Source of the DNA: Microglena sp. YARC
Taxonomy: Eukaryota > Chlorophyta > Chlorophyceae > Chlamydomonadales > Chlamydomonadaceae
DNA: 64,000 nucleotides
Assembly: GCA_022414725.1 (NCBI GenBank)
Contig: CM039464.1
Span: forward strand, 25,634,950-25,698,949
Direction of reading: 5' to 3'
Shown here: positions 31,751-43,843 of the stretch, piece after piece
Position numbering within the stretch: position 1 is the first letter of the stretch
Layout of the letters: every line of letters starts with the position of its first letter
Notes under the pieces: generated by a model
The model's input: only the letters and a program-made list of their open reading frames with translations
What the model was told of the DNA's origin: nothing
Databases searched by the model: none
Program-made: the position numbers and the translations under genes

Positions 31751-34700
31751 TGCCCTGCAAGATATGCAGAGCAGGGCATGCGTTAGAGAGCAAAGAGGGG
31801 CTGGGATAATGGCAAGGGGCAGGACGACAGTGATGAACAAGGGAGGGCAGGCGATAGAGAGCAAAAAGGAGCAGGGATAATGGCAAGGAGCAGGACGAAA
31901 GTGATGAGCATAGCAGGGCATGCGATAGAGAGCAAAGAGGGGCAGGGATAATGGCAAGGGGCAAGACGACAGTGATGAGCAGAGCAGGGTAGGTGGTAGG
32001 GAGTAAGGAGGGGCAGGGATAATGGCAAGGGGCAAGACGATAGTGATGAGCAGAGCAGGGTAGGTGTTAGGGAGTAAGGAGGGACAGGGATAATGGCAAG
32101 AGGCAAGACGGCAGTGATGAACAAGGCAGGGCTTGCAATAGAGAGCAAAGAGAGGCAGGGATAATGGCAAGGGGCTGGACGACAGTGATGAACAAGGGAG
32201 GGCAGGCGTTAGAGAGCAAAAGAGGGGCAGGACAATGGCAAGGGGGCAAGACGAAAGTGATGAGCAGAGCAAGGTAGGTGTTAGGGAGTAAGGAGGGGCA
32301 GGGATGATGGCAAGAGGCAAGACATCAGTAATCAACAAGGCAGGGAATGCGATAGAGAGCAAAGAGGGGCAGGGATAATGGCAAGGGGCAAGACGAAAGT
32401 GATGAGCAGAGCACGGTAGGTGTTAGGGAGTAAGGAGGGGCAGGGATAATGGCAAGAGGCAGGACGGCAGTGATGAACAAAGTAGGGCATGCAATAGAGA
32501 GTAAAGAGGGGCAGGGACAATGGCAAGGGGCAAGACGACAGTGATGAGCAGAGCATGGTAGGTCGTAGGGAGCGAGGAGGGACAGGGATAATGGCAAGAG
32601 GCAGGACGGCAGTGATGAACAAGGCAGGGCATGCAATAGAGAGCAAAGAGAGGCAGGGATAATGGCAAGAGGCAAGACATCAGTAATCAACAAGGGAGGG
32701 AAGGCGTTAGAAAGCAAAGAGGGGCAGGGATAATGGCAAGGGGCAAGACAACAGTGATGAGGAGAGCAGGGTAGGTGTTAGGGAGTAAGGAGGGGCAGGG
32801 ATAATAATGGCAAGGGCAGGACGACGGTGATGAACAAGGGAGCGCAGGCGTTAGAGAGCGAAGAGGGGCAGGGATAATGGCAAGGGGCAGGAGGACATTG
32901 ATGAGCAGAGCAGGGCAGGCGTTAGAGAGCACAGAGGGGCAGGGACAATGGCAAGGGGCAAAACGACTGTGATGACCTAGCAGGGTAGGCGTTAGGGAGT
33001 AAGGAGGGGCAGGGATAATGGCAAGAGGCAAGACATCAGTAATCAACATGGCAGGGAATGCGATAGAGAGCAAAGAGGGGGAGGGATAATGGCAAGGGGC
33101 AAGACGACAGTGATGAGCAGAGCAGGGTAGGTGTTAGGAAATAAGGAGGGGCAGGGAAAATGGCAAGAGGCAAGACATCAGTAATCAACAAGGCAGGGCA
33201 TGCAATAGAGAGCAAAGAGGGGCAGGGACAATGGCAAGGGGCAAGGCGACAGTGATGAGCAGAGCAGGGTAGGTGGTAGGGAGTAAGGAGGGACAGGGAT
33301 AATGGCAAGAGGCAGGACGGCAGTGATGAACAAGGCAGGGCATGCAATAGAGAGCAAAGAGAGGCAGGGATAATGGCAAGGGGCAAGACGACAGTGATGA
33401 CCTAGCAGGGTAGGCGTTAGGGAGTAAGGAGGGGCAGGGATAATGGCAAGAGGCAAGACATCAGTAATCAACAAGGGAGGGAAGGCGTTAGAAAGCAAAG
33501 AGGGGCAGGGATAATGGCAAGGGGCAAGACAACAGTGATGAGGAGAGCAGGGTAGGTGTTAGGGAGTAAGGAGGGGCAAAGATAATAATGGCAAGGGCAG
33601 GACGGAGGTGATGAGCAAGGGAGCGCAGGCGTTAGAGAGCGAAGAGGGGCAGGGATAATGGCAAGGGGCAGGAGGACATTGATGAGCAGGGCAGGGCAGG
33701 CGTTAGAGAGCACAGAGGGGCAGGGACAATGGCAAGGGTCAAGACGACTGTGATGACCTAGCAGGGTAGGCGTTAGGGAGTAAGGAGGGGCAGGGATGAT
33801 GGCAAGAGGCAAGACATCAGTAATCAACAAGGCAGGGAATGCGATAGAGAGCAAAGAGGGGGAGGGATAATGGCAAGGGGCAAGACGACAGTGATGAGCA
33901 GAGCAGGGTAGGTGTTAGGACATAAGGAGGGGCAGGGAAAATGGCAAGAGGCAAGACGGCAGTGATGAACAAGGCAGGGCATGCAATAGAGAGCAAAGAG
34001 GGGCAGGGACAATGGCAAGGGGCAAGACGACAGTGATGAGCAGAGCAGGGTAGGTGGTAGGGAGTAAGGAGGGACAGGGATAATGGCAAGAGGCAGGACG
34101 GCAGTGATGAACAAGGCAGGGCATGCAATAGAGAGCAAAGAGAGGCAGGGATAATGGCAAGGGGCTGGACGACAGTGATGAACAAGGGAGGGCAGGCGTT
34201 AGAGAGCAAAGAGGGGCAGGGATAATGGCAAGGGGCAAGACGACAGTGATGAGCAGAGCAGGGTAGGCGTTAGGAAGTAAGGAGGGGCAGGGATAATGGA
34301 AAGAGGCAAGACAGCAGTGATCAACAAGGCAGTGAATGCGATAGAGAGCAAAGAGGGGCAGGGCTAATGGCAAGGGGCAAGACGGCAGTGATGAGCAGAG
34401 CAGGATAGGCGTTAGGGAGTAAGGAGGGGCAGGGATAATGGCAAGGGGCAAGACGGCAGTGATGAACAAGGCAGGGCATGCGTTAGAGAGCAAAGAGGGG
34501 CAGGGATAATGGCAAGGGGCAAGACGACAGTGATGAGCAGAGCAGGGCAGGCGTTTGAGAGCAAAGAGGGGCAGGGATAATGAGAAAGGATAGGACGACA
34601 GTAATGGGCAGAGCAGGGCAGGCGTTAGAGAGCAATGAAGGGCAGGGAGCACGGATAGGGGCAGGATGCTGATTAGCAGAGCATGGCCTGCGTTACAGAG

Positions 34701-34790
34701 CAATGAAGGGCAGGGAGGACGGCAAGGGGCAGGACAGTGACGTGCAGAGCAGGGTATGCGCTAGAGATCAATGGAGGGCAGGACATAGAC
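31750..34790. repeat. 70-bp minisatellite (~43 copies)
   Basis: The unit contains ggggcagggataatggcaag, gggcaagacgacagtgatga, gcagagcagggtaggtgtta and gggagtaagga. The period is 68-72 bp. A segment of ~780 bp (32630-33410) is repeated almost unchanged at 33410-34200, showing block duplication. Long minus-strand frames (HYPCPSLLSIACPAL) come from the repeat. Confidence 0.9.
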
Positions 34791-36085
34791 AGAAGCATAT
34801 TACAGATGCAGTTACAGAGACGATGACAGAGACAATGACACAAACATAGACAGATGCACGTGGGCATTACCTATGCATGAATCTATCAAGACACAATTCC
34901 CTATGCCACACTACTGTTGCGAAACCGCACCTACAAGCAAGCTTTAGTTATCACTTGCGTTGTTGTCTAGCAGCCTCATGTGACAGTGGAACATCAGAAC
35001 TGGGAGGGAAGACAGAGCAATGGTCCTTGTAAATACAGAATGCAGGCATAGTTAAATTATGTAGCACCCTTTACTTCATTTTTGATGATAGGTTAAAACG
35101 AGGGGGGGGCAAGAAAAAAGCTGCCGTACCGCACCTTCGCTTTGGATAGAGCCTATCCTCAAACTATATAAAACAAAAAAGTTTTTTTTTTAGCCAAAAA
35201 TAAAGTTGTACAAAAGTTAGAGGGGTCCAAAGTTTTTTTCAACCAAAGCGGCTCAAATCTTAACTTCGCGATAAATCACGTTTGGGTAACCCCATGAAAG
35301 ATGTAAGAGCATAACTGAAATGGGCTTTAAAAGATCTTTCGAATGACCCCATTTTAGGGGGGTAGGGTGAGGTAATTGGGTTTGAGGAGGGGGTGGGGTG
35401 GGGGGTGGGGGGTGGGTGGGTGGGTGGGGGGGGGGGTGGGGGGGGGGGGGGGGGGGGGGGGGGGTAAAAAAACTTTTAGCCAACTTTTTTTTCCCCCTCT
35501 TTTTGTATGAAACGACCACAATTCCGACTCCCATCTGAATCGGACACCATATCGAAGGTGCGGTCCAAAATCTGTCTTTCTGCCCCCCCTCTGGGTTAAA
35601 CCCTCTTCTCCTGTGTCAACAATGGCCAAGCGCTCAAGCAGACAGACAAGCAAGTAAACATGCGTGCAACAGACAGGCACGCAGGCAGGCAACCAAGCCA
35701 CTTTTCCATGGGCTGAACACTCTTTGCCTAGCACCTCCAAGCTGCAGTCACCATCCAGATAGTCAGCCAATCAGTCACTAGGGAGGAAGATATAAAGGCA
35801 GGCATACAGACAGGCTTGCACGGAAGGAGGCATGCAAGCAGGTGGACACTATTTAGGAATGTGATCAAGTCAAAATTCCCTAGGCCACATTGTTGTGAAA
35901 CCCTACAGACAAGCAACCTTCAGACCGCTTCCACACAGAGCATGGGTCCCTGCAAAAAAGAAGGGTGGGCATAGTTACATATATTGACACCCTTTGTGTT
36001 GTTTTTGCGTATTGGTAGGGAGATCCCCCTGGAAGTACAACCTGCCTCAAGCTTGGGTACCTGAACCTCAGGTCCTACCCCAGCC
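34791..36085. repeat. Diverged ~960-bp duplication with G-rich tract
   Basis: 34880-35090 and 35850-36015 are related (ccacactactgttgcgaaac and ccacattgttgtgaaaccc; gggcatagtta; caccctttacttcatttttg and caccctttgtgttgtttttg). Between them lies a G-rich tract (35390-35464; minus-strand C runs). (AGACAG/GCAGG)n follows at 35635-35860. No gene is supported. Confidence 0.5.
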
Positions 36086-36518
36086 TTGCACTGTCCACAC
36101 TTGCCTGATTTTACCATGCAGAATGGATCCGAAAGACCCAAGCATAAAGACAAGGTTGGACTGTCACCCAACACCCAGCAAAGCAAGGAGGACCAGTCTC
36201 CACCACAACGCAAGAGGCAACGTTCCAAGACTACCACAACCACTACGAGTGAACCCAATGTGAAGATGCATGCCATGGACATGGGTCTAGTGCGTCAGCC
36301 AAATATACACAGTGCTGCCACCATCTATCATGCAGGGTCTCAAGGGATAACTGCCACGCATGATCTCCTGATACAATGCTCAAGGGCACCATGCAGCCAG
36401 GGCAGTACATGATCCCACTAGAGTGTAAGGCCCCATGTCCTTTCAAGCTCTACTCTGGCCCAGGAGAGAACAGGTGGAAGTATGACTCACATAAGAGTTG
36501 GGAGCAAGTTGTCCCAGC

Positions 36519-36865
36519 TGTAACGGTACAGAACCCTTCACGGGTACTCTGGCCTTCCAGCAAGGCATACGGGTACACCTTACCCGTAAGCCACGTGACG
36601 AACGCACATGATACAGTACCATACCCATGTACTGCTTCATCTCTCACAACGCACACGTTGCGTACATAGACACGAGCTACTCGGAACGAACTCTTCTACT
36701 CCTTCCACGAAGACATTCTACCCGATCAACTCTACATCCCCTACTTAGGTAACACCCTACTGTTCTGCTAGCTTACGCATATCGACTTACACATAAACAT
36801 ACATCACGTAGACTGTTCCCCTAGAATAACCCCCCAAGCTGCTAAGTGCATCCTGAGCTGTTACA
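36519..36865 (+). repeat. 5' LTR of gypsy element
   Basis: TGTAACGG...CTGTTACA, preceded by CCAGC at 36514-36518 and followed by C and then the primer site. Confidence 0.92.
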
Positions 36866-37903
36866 CTGGTAGCGGAGCTGGTTTCGTTCCTTAGGGACCT
36901 CACGCATATACATACGCGCGCATACGAATTTTTCTTCGAATTAATCGCACCCGCCAGGACATCCTGTCGGCTTTCTGGCATTGGCTGCTCGCTGTTCCTG
37001 CTCTTCCCCGTAGGCTTCGAGTACACGTAGCCCCTGTTAGGTTCTCGCAGTGAACTGTCCTGTTAGGCTCGACACGCCCTAGGCCGCCTGCGACCTGTCT
37101 TGCATGGGCATCTTTTCCTAGCCTGCCCTACCCCTGTATGGCCTACGCGCTCGATTCTTGCTTTCACGTCCTGACCTTTTGGTCATAGCTTCTAAAGCTC
37201 CTTTCCCGAGCATCTTGAGCGGGGTTTGGTCAATTGGGCAGCATCGGCTCCATTTGCCACCTAGGCCGTACTTGCTTTAATTAGCGTACTTCACGAGCCT
37301 GTCCTGCGCCTCTTCCTGCTTGCTGCATCATCTTTTGTTGCTTTCCACCTGCACGTTGCTCATCCTGTCGCGCAATTCGGTTCGTCGTTGTCCTTCCTGG
37401 TTGCCCTGTGATTCGTGCCTTTGCAGTGCTTTTATCCCTCATCGTATTCTGGACGAACGCGTCATATACAGTTACGCTTGAGGCATTATCAGCTCGTTAC
37501 GCTCGCAAAATTTACTAGTCCCTGTGGCAGGTGAAATTTTGGCCTCTTGAAGTTGCGAGTAATTCTCCCTCTCTCGCCCACCACTCATTCCTGTCCAGCC
37601 TACTGACTTGTTCTGTTGCCTGTGCAGAATGGCATCCCACAAAACAACCAAGGTAAACGACGACGCGGCTGAACAGCCTACGATTTCGGTGGTCGACACC
37701 AATCCTGAAGGGATGGCGTCTTCTGACACTGAGCCCGACACTGAGCTCGGTGCTACGCTGGATGAGTCCGCATCTGCCGACGCGCGGCCCTCTGTCTCAG
37801 TGGGTACGCTGCAGCCTCTGGTTGCCGGCTTCGATGGTCTGGCGGCACCCTCGGGTGCGCCACCCGCTGCTTATTTAAGGAGTATCAATCGTTCGATCAC
37901 CAT
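36866..37903 (+). other. Gypsy leader and short 99-codon ORF in place of gag
   Basis: From the primer site to 37607 there is ~740 bp of untranslated leader. An ORF 37608-37907 (MASHKTTKVNDD...) of 99 acidic, Ser/Thr-rich residues follows; its stop overlaps the next start as ATGA. A normal capsid/nucleocapsid gag of several hundred residues with a zinc knuckle is not present, so gag may be truncated or lost. Confidence 0.5.
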
Positions 37904-39190
37904 ATGAAACCCCGCCCCAAGGGGTCACCTTCGAATAAAGTCACCATCCAAGTATGGTATGACCCCCCCGACTCCGAACGGGCCGTCCAAATCAAAAAGG
38001 ATTGGCATGCGATCAACGACGTGACCAAGGCAGTCTACTTTGGCCCCGCACCTGAGGAGGGCATCCCCAGTCCGGTTGAAACCCGTCGAAAAAAACACTG
38101 GTGGTCGGAGGCATTGGATCCCAAAGTTCGCGAAAAACAAATCGCTGCCAGACGGTCAACGAAGTGCATCCGTCGCAATCACGCACAACGGAATACGAAT
38201 ACTTCCCCCGTGCTCATGACGCGAGCCAATCGGGTATACGAAGTCAACTCCGCTGCTGCCCCCGATATGCTATTCAACGCCCGATCAGGAGCGAAGCAAT
38301 TGCTCACATTGGCAGACTCAGGCGCGACAGGTTGTCTTATGGAAAAGCAAACGGCTGAGGATCTCGGTTTGCACATCCGCCCTTGGGAAAACGAACGCGA
38401 CGGATTCACTTGCGCTAACGACGGGATTATCAAAATACGCGGGACGGTCACGCTCCCTATCCACATACAACGATATGTTGGCAAAGTGTTCGTCCATGTC
38501 GTCGACAAACTTCCTGGAGGATTAGACCTAATCCTCGGATCCGACTGGATGCGCGACGAAAAGGCCGTCCTAGACTATGATCGCATGACATTGTCGCTCA
38601 AACGGTACGGCTGCTGTTTAACACCTGTAAACAGGCAGCGGGACGAAACGGCTCATTCCTTCTTCACTATGGCACTTTCGGGCAAGTCAACTGATGACCC
38701 AGTCATTACTGGTCGCAAGGCAGCAAAGCTTTTAAAGGCTGGCGCTAACCATGTCATGGTCAATGTCCGCAAATCCCGAGCGGATTTACCAGCGTCTAAC
38801 GTCACTGCCGATGAACGGGCGAAATTGCTGACGAAATTACTGCCGTCCGACGGGCCTTTACCTGGTCCCCCGGTGGCAAGCATGGATTTCGAAAATTGGA
38901 TCCGCGACAACATCCTTGACCACAACGATAAGACGCTCATCTCGGCCAGCAACCTGCGCGCTCTCCTATGGAAGTATCGCAAGGTCTTCAACAATTTGCC
39001 TATGGGGACCCCTAACCATCGAGTTATACCTCACGTCATCAAAACGCAAGACAATGCTTACGCGCCATATCGCAGAAATCGTCGCATGAGTCCAGCCGAG
39101 ACCTTACTATGTGAAGAATACGTCTCCGACTTGTTGCAGCAAGGATTCATCGCCCCGAGCTCGTCCCATATGGTGCGCGCGATTTATGAT
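37904..39190 (+). pseudogene. Gypsy pol part 1: protease and start of RT
   Basis: The frame from 37904 contains a Trp/Arg-rich segment, then LLTLADSGATG (aspartic protease D-S-G, Asp at 38314) and LDLILGSDWM, the conserved second protease strand. The polypeptide runs into RT (APYRRNRRMSP, LLQQGFIAPSSS), where two closely spaced small indels at about 39165-39190 shift the frame. Downstream RT continues in another frame. Confidence 0.85.
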
Positions 39191-40301
39191 CATAGCGAAA
39201 CCGGGTGGAACGGGATACCGAGTTGTTTGCGATTGGCGAGCACTCAACAACATCACGATTAAAAATAGGTATCCCCTTCCCCGTATTGACGAGACCATTG
39301 ATCGTCTAGGTGGAGCTACTTTGTTCAGTTCCCTAGACCTCACGTCTGGTTATTACCAAATACGCATTTCGGACGAGGACGCGCCGAAGACTGCGTTCAC
39401 TACCCCGATGGGTCAGTATGAATTTAAAGTCCTTGGGATGGGTTTGGCGAACGCGCCGGCCACATTCCAAGCGGTCATGAACCAAATATTCGCGCCTTAC
39501 TTGCACAAGTTCGTCGTGGTCTACTTAGACGATATCTTGGTTTACGGACGCACTCCGGCTGAGCACTTGGCCAACTTGGCCACGGTTCTCCAGGTCCTCC
39601 AGGACAACGAATTCTACGCGAAACTCTCCAAGTGTTCCTTCAACAAAACAGAGGTTAAATTCCCGGGTCATTACATTGGACGCGACGGAATTAAAGTTGA
39701 TCCGAGAAAGGTTAGCACAGTCCGTGACTGGCCTACTCCGAAAACGGCGAAAGAGATCGGCTCATTCCTCGGTTTGTGCAATTATTTTCGCAAATTTATC
39801 CAAGGCTATTCGTCTCTCGCTGCCCCTCTTCAAACCTTGTCTAACATCAAGGGTGAACTAGGCACCTTGTTCAAACAAGAGCATCTCGTCTCATTCGAAG
39901 GCCTCAAAGAAGCTTTGCTATCCGCTCCAGTCCTCGCGCTGCCGGATTTCAGCAAACCTTTCGAAGTCATTACCGACGCATCTTTGCTTGGTACGGGCGC
40001 AGTGCTCTTACAAGATAAACACCCCATCGCCTTCGCCAGCAAGAAGTATATCCCAGCGGAGCTGAATTATACAACGACAGAACAGGAGATGCTAGCGATC
40101 GTCCACGCGTTAACCGAGTGGCGATGCTACCTCGAAGGTTCTCACATGACATTGGTCACTGACCACAATCCGCTCACGTATTTTGACACCAAGGCGGTCC
40201 TTTCTCGGCGCATGGGCCGATGGCAGGAGGACCTGGCGCCCTTTAGCTATACTTGGGAGTATCGCGCGGGTCGCAATAATATGGCAGACCCGGTCAGTTG
40301 A
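39191..40301 (+). pseudogene. Gypsy pol part 2: RT and RNase H
   Basis: RT blocks in order: KPGGTGYRVVCDWRALN, FSSLDLTSGYYQI, FKVLGMGLANAPATFQ, VVYLDDILVYG (catalytic YLDD at 39522-39533) and FLGLCNYFRKFI. RNase H follows with EVITDAS, TEQEMLAIV and LVTDHNPLTY, giving the D-E-D set. The frame ends in TGA at 40299-40301, where SRNP-type sequence is expected (VS-stop-NP), a likely CGA to TGA change, because the integrase is in the same frame downstream. Confidence 0.92.
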
Positions 40302-42104
40302 AATCCTAACCTCTCTGCCCCCGCCAACGTCGCGGTTGCGCACCAGCTGTTAGTCTTCTCTCTCTTGGTCAGCGAATCCCGGCCTCGATCGAAAAAGCAA
40401 CGTCCTATTGCAGTCGGTCCCGCGGTCGTGGATATCCTTCCCCGCCCACCGACTGTCCTCCCCGTACCTTCGGTTCCGGTCAAGGAAATGCGACGACGCA
40501 GTCGGCATACGCCCGCTGCGTCGACTCCCTCCTCTTCGTCCATCATGGATCGAATTTTGGCTGGATACAAACAGGATTCGAACTTCACGCCGGGCTGCAA
40601 ACGCCTCCGCGATAAGTTTTCCAGAAACGGTTACTGGTTCAAGAAGAACAAGTACGGACGCGAGTTTTTGTGTGTCCCCCTCGACGCAGCCCTTCGCTTG
40701 GATATTATCCGCGAAGCTCACGACCCTATTTACATGGGCCATTGCGGTCGCACCAAGACATTGGAGCTAGTCACCCGCACTTTTACTTGGGCCAAAGTCA
40801 CGGCAGATGTTACTGCCTTCGTCCAACAATGCCATAAGTGCCAAACGGACAAGCCCGGAAACGCAAAGCCTAACGGTACCATGGTTCCCGTGGAAATTCC
40901 TGAGAAATTCTGGGAGTGTGTCTCCACGGACCTCATCACGGCGCTTCCGCCAACGTCTTCGGGCCACGATGCCATCGCGGTATTCGTCGACAAACTGTCG
41001 AAGATGGTTCATGTCGAACCTTGTCATACTACGATAAACGCAGAGGAATTCGCTTCCCTATACCTGAATCGTGTCATCCGCTATCATGGTATCCCAAAGA
41101 AACTCCTCAGTGATCGCGATGCGCGATTCACAGGGCATTTCGGCGTGGCTCTCCATCGATTAATGGGCACGCGACAAGCGTTTTCGACTGCGTTTCATCC
41201 TCAAACTGACGGTCAGACGGAACGCATGAACCGAGTCATCGAGGACATGATTCGCCACTACGTGGGGCCGTACCACGACGATTGGGATAAGTCCTTGGCG
41301 CTGGTGGAATTTGCAATCAACAATTCCTACCAAGAGTCTATTCAAAACACCCCATTTCGGGCATACCTTGGTTACGACCCTACGACGCCATTAAAGGCTG
41401 AGGTCGAATCGAAATGTCCGGCTGCCAACAATTGGTGGGCCGATCACATTGAACGACAAGATCAATGCAAGGCATGCATGCAAGCCGCTCAAGATCGGCA
41501 GAAAGCCCATTACGATAAGCGACGAACGGATGTTTGCTTCAACCTTGGTGATAAAGTTCTCTTGTCCACCCGCAATATGAAGTTCAAAGCAACGGTTACA
41601 CCAAAATTTACGCCTCGTTTTGTTGGCCCCTATACGATTACGGAATGCATTGGTCCACGCGACGAGGTCACCGGAGTCGTCCGGCAAGTCACGGCGTGCC
41701 GCTTGGCTTTGCCCAAGATGATGCGTATCCACCCCGTGTTTCACGTGGGTTTGATCAAGCATTGGCGCTCCGATGGCGTTGTCCATGTTGGACAACCGCT
41801 TGAGTTCGACTCCGACGGCGCTCCAATTTGGAATATCCAATGCATCATGCGCGAGAAATCGCGTGTGATAGGCACATCCAGCAAACGACGTCTCGAATAC
41901 TTGGTCCGATGGCAAGACTTCGGTATTGAGCAAGACACTTGGGAACTCGCCAAGGCGGTCAAGAAAAGTGCCCCTCACATCGTCGATGCATGGAAATCAC
42001 GTGTTACGCCCGTTAGGTCCCGACGTACGTCGAAAAAACGGGCCCATCACCAACCCATCGCACTCGACGCATACGACACGGCGGTCAGATTGCTTTATTC
42101 ATAA
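40302..42104 (+). pseudogene. Gypsy pol part 3: integrase with C-terminal chromodomain
   Basis: The HHCC zinc finger is HDPIYMGHCGRTKT...CHKCQ (40720-40850). The DDE core has STDLITALP, LLSDRDARFTG and HPQTDGQTERMNRVIEDM (catalytic Asp, Asp, Glu). A GPY-like segment TPRFVGPYTI follows, then a chromodomain at about 41850-42000 with RRLEYLVRWQDFGIEQDTWE (aromatic cage Y/W/W). Chromodomain integrases are known to direct insertion to marked chromatin. It shares the frame with RT; only the TGA separates them. Confidence 0.92.
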
Positions 42105-42273
42105 AGCTATCTTTCCCGGAGTACTCAAAAGGGATGTTAAATGGTTCTCTCCGAAACCAACTTGATTCATCAAGTATATTTTGAGCACGGCACATACGAC
42201 TACAACTGGTATTCACATCCCACCTTTCTTACGATCAGATGCGGGGTCCGCATCTCTTCTGGAGGGGGGGGAG

Positions 42274-42619
42274 TGTAACGGTACAGAACCCTTCACGGGT
42301 ACTCTGGCCTTCCAGCAAGGCATACGGGTACACCTTACCCGTAAGCCACGTGACGAACGCACATGATACAGTACCATACCCATGTACTGCTTCATCTCTC
42401 ACAACGCACACGTTGCGTACATAGACACGAGCTACTCGGAACGAACTCTTCTACTCCTTCCACGAAGACGTTCTACCCGATCAACTCTACATCCCCTACT
42501 TAGGTAACACCCTACTGTTCTGCTAGCTTACGCATATCGACTTACACATAAACATACATCACGTAGGCTGTTCCCCTAGAATAACCCCCAGGCTGTTAAG
42601 TGCATCCTGAGCTGTTACA
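42274..42619 (+). repeat. 3' LTR of gypsy element
   Basis: Same ends as the 5' LTR, preceded by the G-rich polypurine tract and followed by CCAGC at 42620-42624. About 98.8% identical to the 5' copy. Confidence 0.92.
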
Positions 42620-42952
42620 CCAGCATCCTACTTTGCACAGAGCCAACTAATCATGCTGCCATCCCAAGCTGAAGCCATGCTCCTGGGACAGTACACTCCA
42701 CATACCACCATATTTGACCGTGTCCAGAGCAACGTCGGGTGGGCTGCCGAGATGCTGCTATTTATGCAGCTTATTCATGCGGTGGCAGTACAGCAGCGCC
42801 GACCGGGCTTCCTGGTTGAGGAGTTGACGACGAAAGGGCCGCTGGCTGCAAGATACCATGCATCCAGCAGATGCACTGACAACCTACACAGGTCTAGCAT
42901 AGACGGATCGGTTGCGAGAATTAGCGGAACCGATGTAAGGGAATTTGTGTAG

Positions 42953-43840
42953 GAGATAGGACGAGAGCATTGGTCAAATTTCAAAAACAATCTGACGCAC
43001 TACCCCGCGCTTGTCCATGCGGAAGGCGGCAGAGGGCGTTGCGCAGTAATCTGAAAAGAAAGCTGGAAAGAAAGGAGGTGACAAAGTAGGACGCCAAAAA
43101 CATCAAGTAGCAACGAACACATGCGTTGGGCGAGGGAGGGAAGAATATTATGTAGGAGTACGAGAGGCAGAATGAAGGTTGGCGTGGCTTACCTTGACCA
43201 TATTGCAAAGGCTCTAATCGTACGGCCATTTCGCCATGCCGCGTCCAATCCGCCTTGGCTAAATGTACATGAAAGGCTGGTGAAAGGACACCCAGCGAAA
43301 ACAACTATCAAAATTAGTAAGAGCACTGATAGGTCATCGCAAGTCACACTAATATTTCAGTGTGACTTAGGCTTTCATCACAGTGATTAAAATCGTCCTG
43401 GTTTCGCCCTACAACAGCGCCATTTTCGACGCATGCAGTGAAAGCACATCGGTGACTTCGGGTGTCCATTTTCCCGAATGAAAGCTATTCGCCAACAAGT
43501 AGTTCGCGCTAGTACTTCGTTGCCTAATTGTTCACTCTATCTCGGAATCGCTGGCAGAGCTTCACAGGTTCGCAAGAATGACCCCTCGAAAAGGTTGCTA
43601 ACAGACCCTCGAGCGACAGAAAGCTGCACACCCCTTTGCGTATTACAACTCAGAAGTTAACGTGCGATCGAGGATTTATTGGTCACGCTTCAGTCTACGA
43701 TAAGTTCTGGGTGTCTGTCGGGATGGCTGGTTTGCGGTGAGCCGAGACATTTCGTCCACTGTACGCCACCATTTATCTGTAGTTCCGCTGCAAATCGTGT
43801 CTTTCGCCTACATTTAGCGAAATTGTCACTTCCCCGAGTG
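42953..43840. other. Right part of the CACTA-like element, non-coding
   Basis: Unique DNA from 42953 to about 43190, then subterminal motifs (ccatttcgccatgccgcgtc, gctaaatgtacatgaaaggc) and the right terminal repeat. Frames here are short and unconvincing. Confidence 0.5.
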
Positions 43841-43843
43841 GAG

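Larger units (their letters stand above)
36519..42619 (+). mobile_element. Ty3/gypsy chromovirus-type LTR retrotransposon
   Basis: The LTRs at 36519-36865 (347 bp) and 42274-42619 (346 bp) start TGTAACGG and end CTGTTACA, differ by four substitutions and one base of length, and are flanked by the perfect duplication CCAGC. The primer site TGGTAGCGGAGCTGG starts one base after the 5' LTR and suits the 3' end of initiator tRNA-Met. The polypurine tract ggaggggggggag lies at 42261-42273. The domain order PR-RT-RNase H-IN-chromodomain assigns it to Ty3/gypsy chromoviruses. Frameshifts and a stop make this copy inactive. Confidence 0.93.
36376..42952 (+). pseudogene. Unknown ORF of the CACTA-like element, split by the gypsy insertion
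   Basis: The frame 36376-36518 (MLKGTMQPGQYMIPLECKAP...) resumes at 42625-42952 (SYFAQSQLIM... to GTDVREFV, stop) once the gypsy element and one CCAGC copy are left out. It gives about 157 residues with no stop across the junction, which supports both the insertion border and the ORF. I recognise no domain. An upstream frame at 36086-36412 with a basic KRQRSK patch may be its 5' exon or a frameshifted part. Without the insertion it may have been an accessory protein of the transposon (inference). Confidence 0.45.
30942..43840. mobile_element. CACTA-like (EnSpm) DNA transposon carrying a gypsy element
   Basis: The ends are inverted: left CACTCGGGGAAGTCGACAG and right, reverse-complemented, CACTCGGGGAAGTGACA, both continuing to tcgctaaatg (about 30 bp). 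The 3-bp duplication GAG (30939-30941 and 43841-43843) and the CACT start suit the CACTA superfamily. Subterminal motifs with catttagccaaggcggattg (31113) and its inverse (caatccgccttggctaaatg, 43239) fit the transposase-binding repeats typical of the group. No transposase is recognisable, so it is probably non-autonomous. About 6.8 kb without the gypsy element. Confidence 0.72.

Noticed and set aside
31694..34703. Long minus-strand frames rich in LPLAIIPAP
   Set aside because: By-product of the 70-bp minisatellite; the period varies between 68 and 72, breaking the frames.
36086..36412. Stand-alone small basic protein
   Set aside because: Short, no recognised domain, and the better-supported frame downstream is a different one; kept only as a possible exon.
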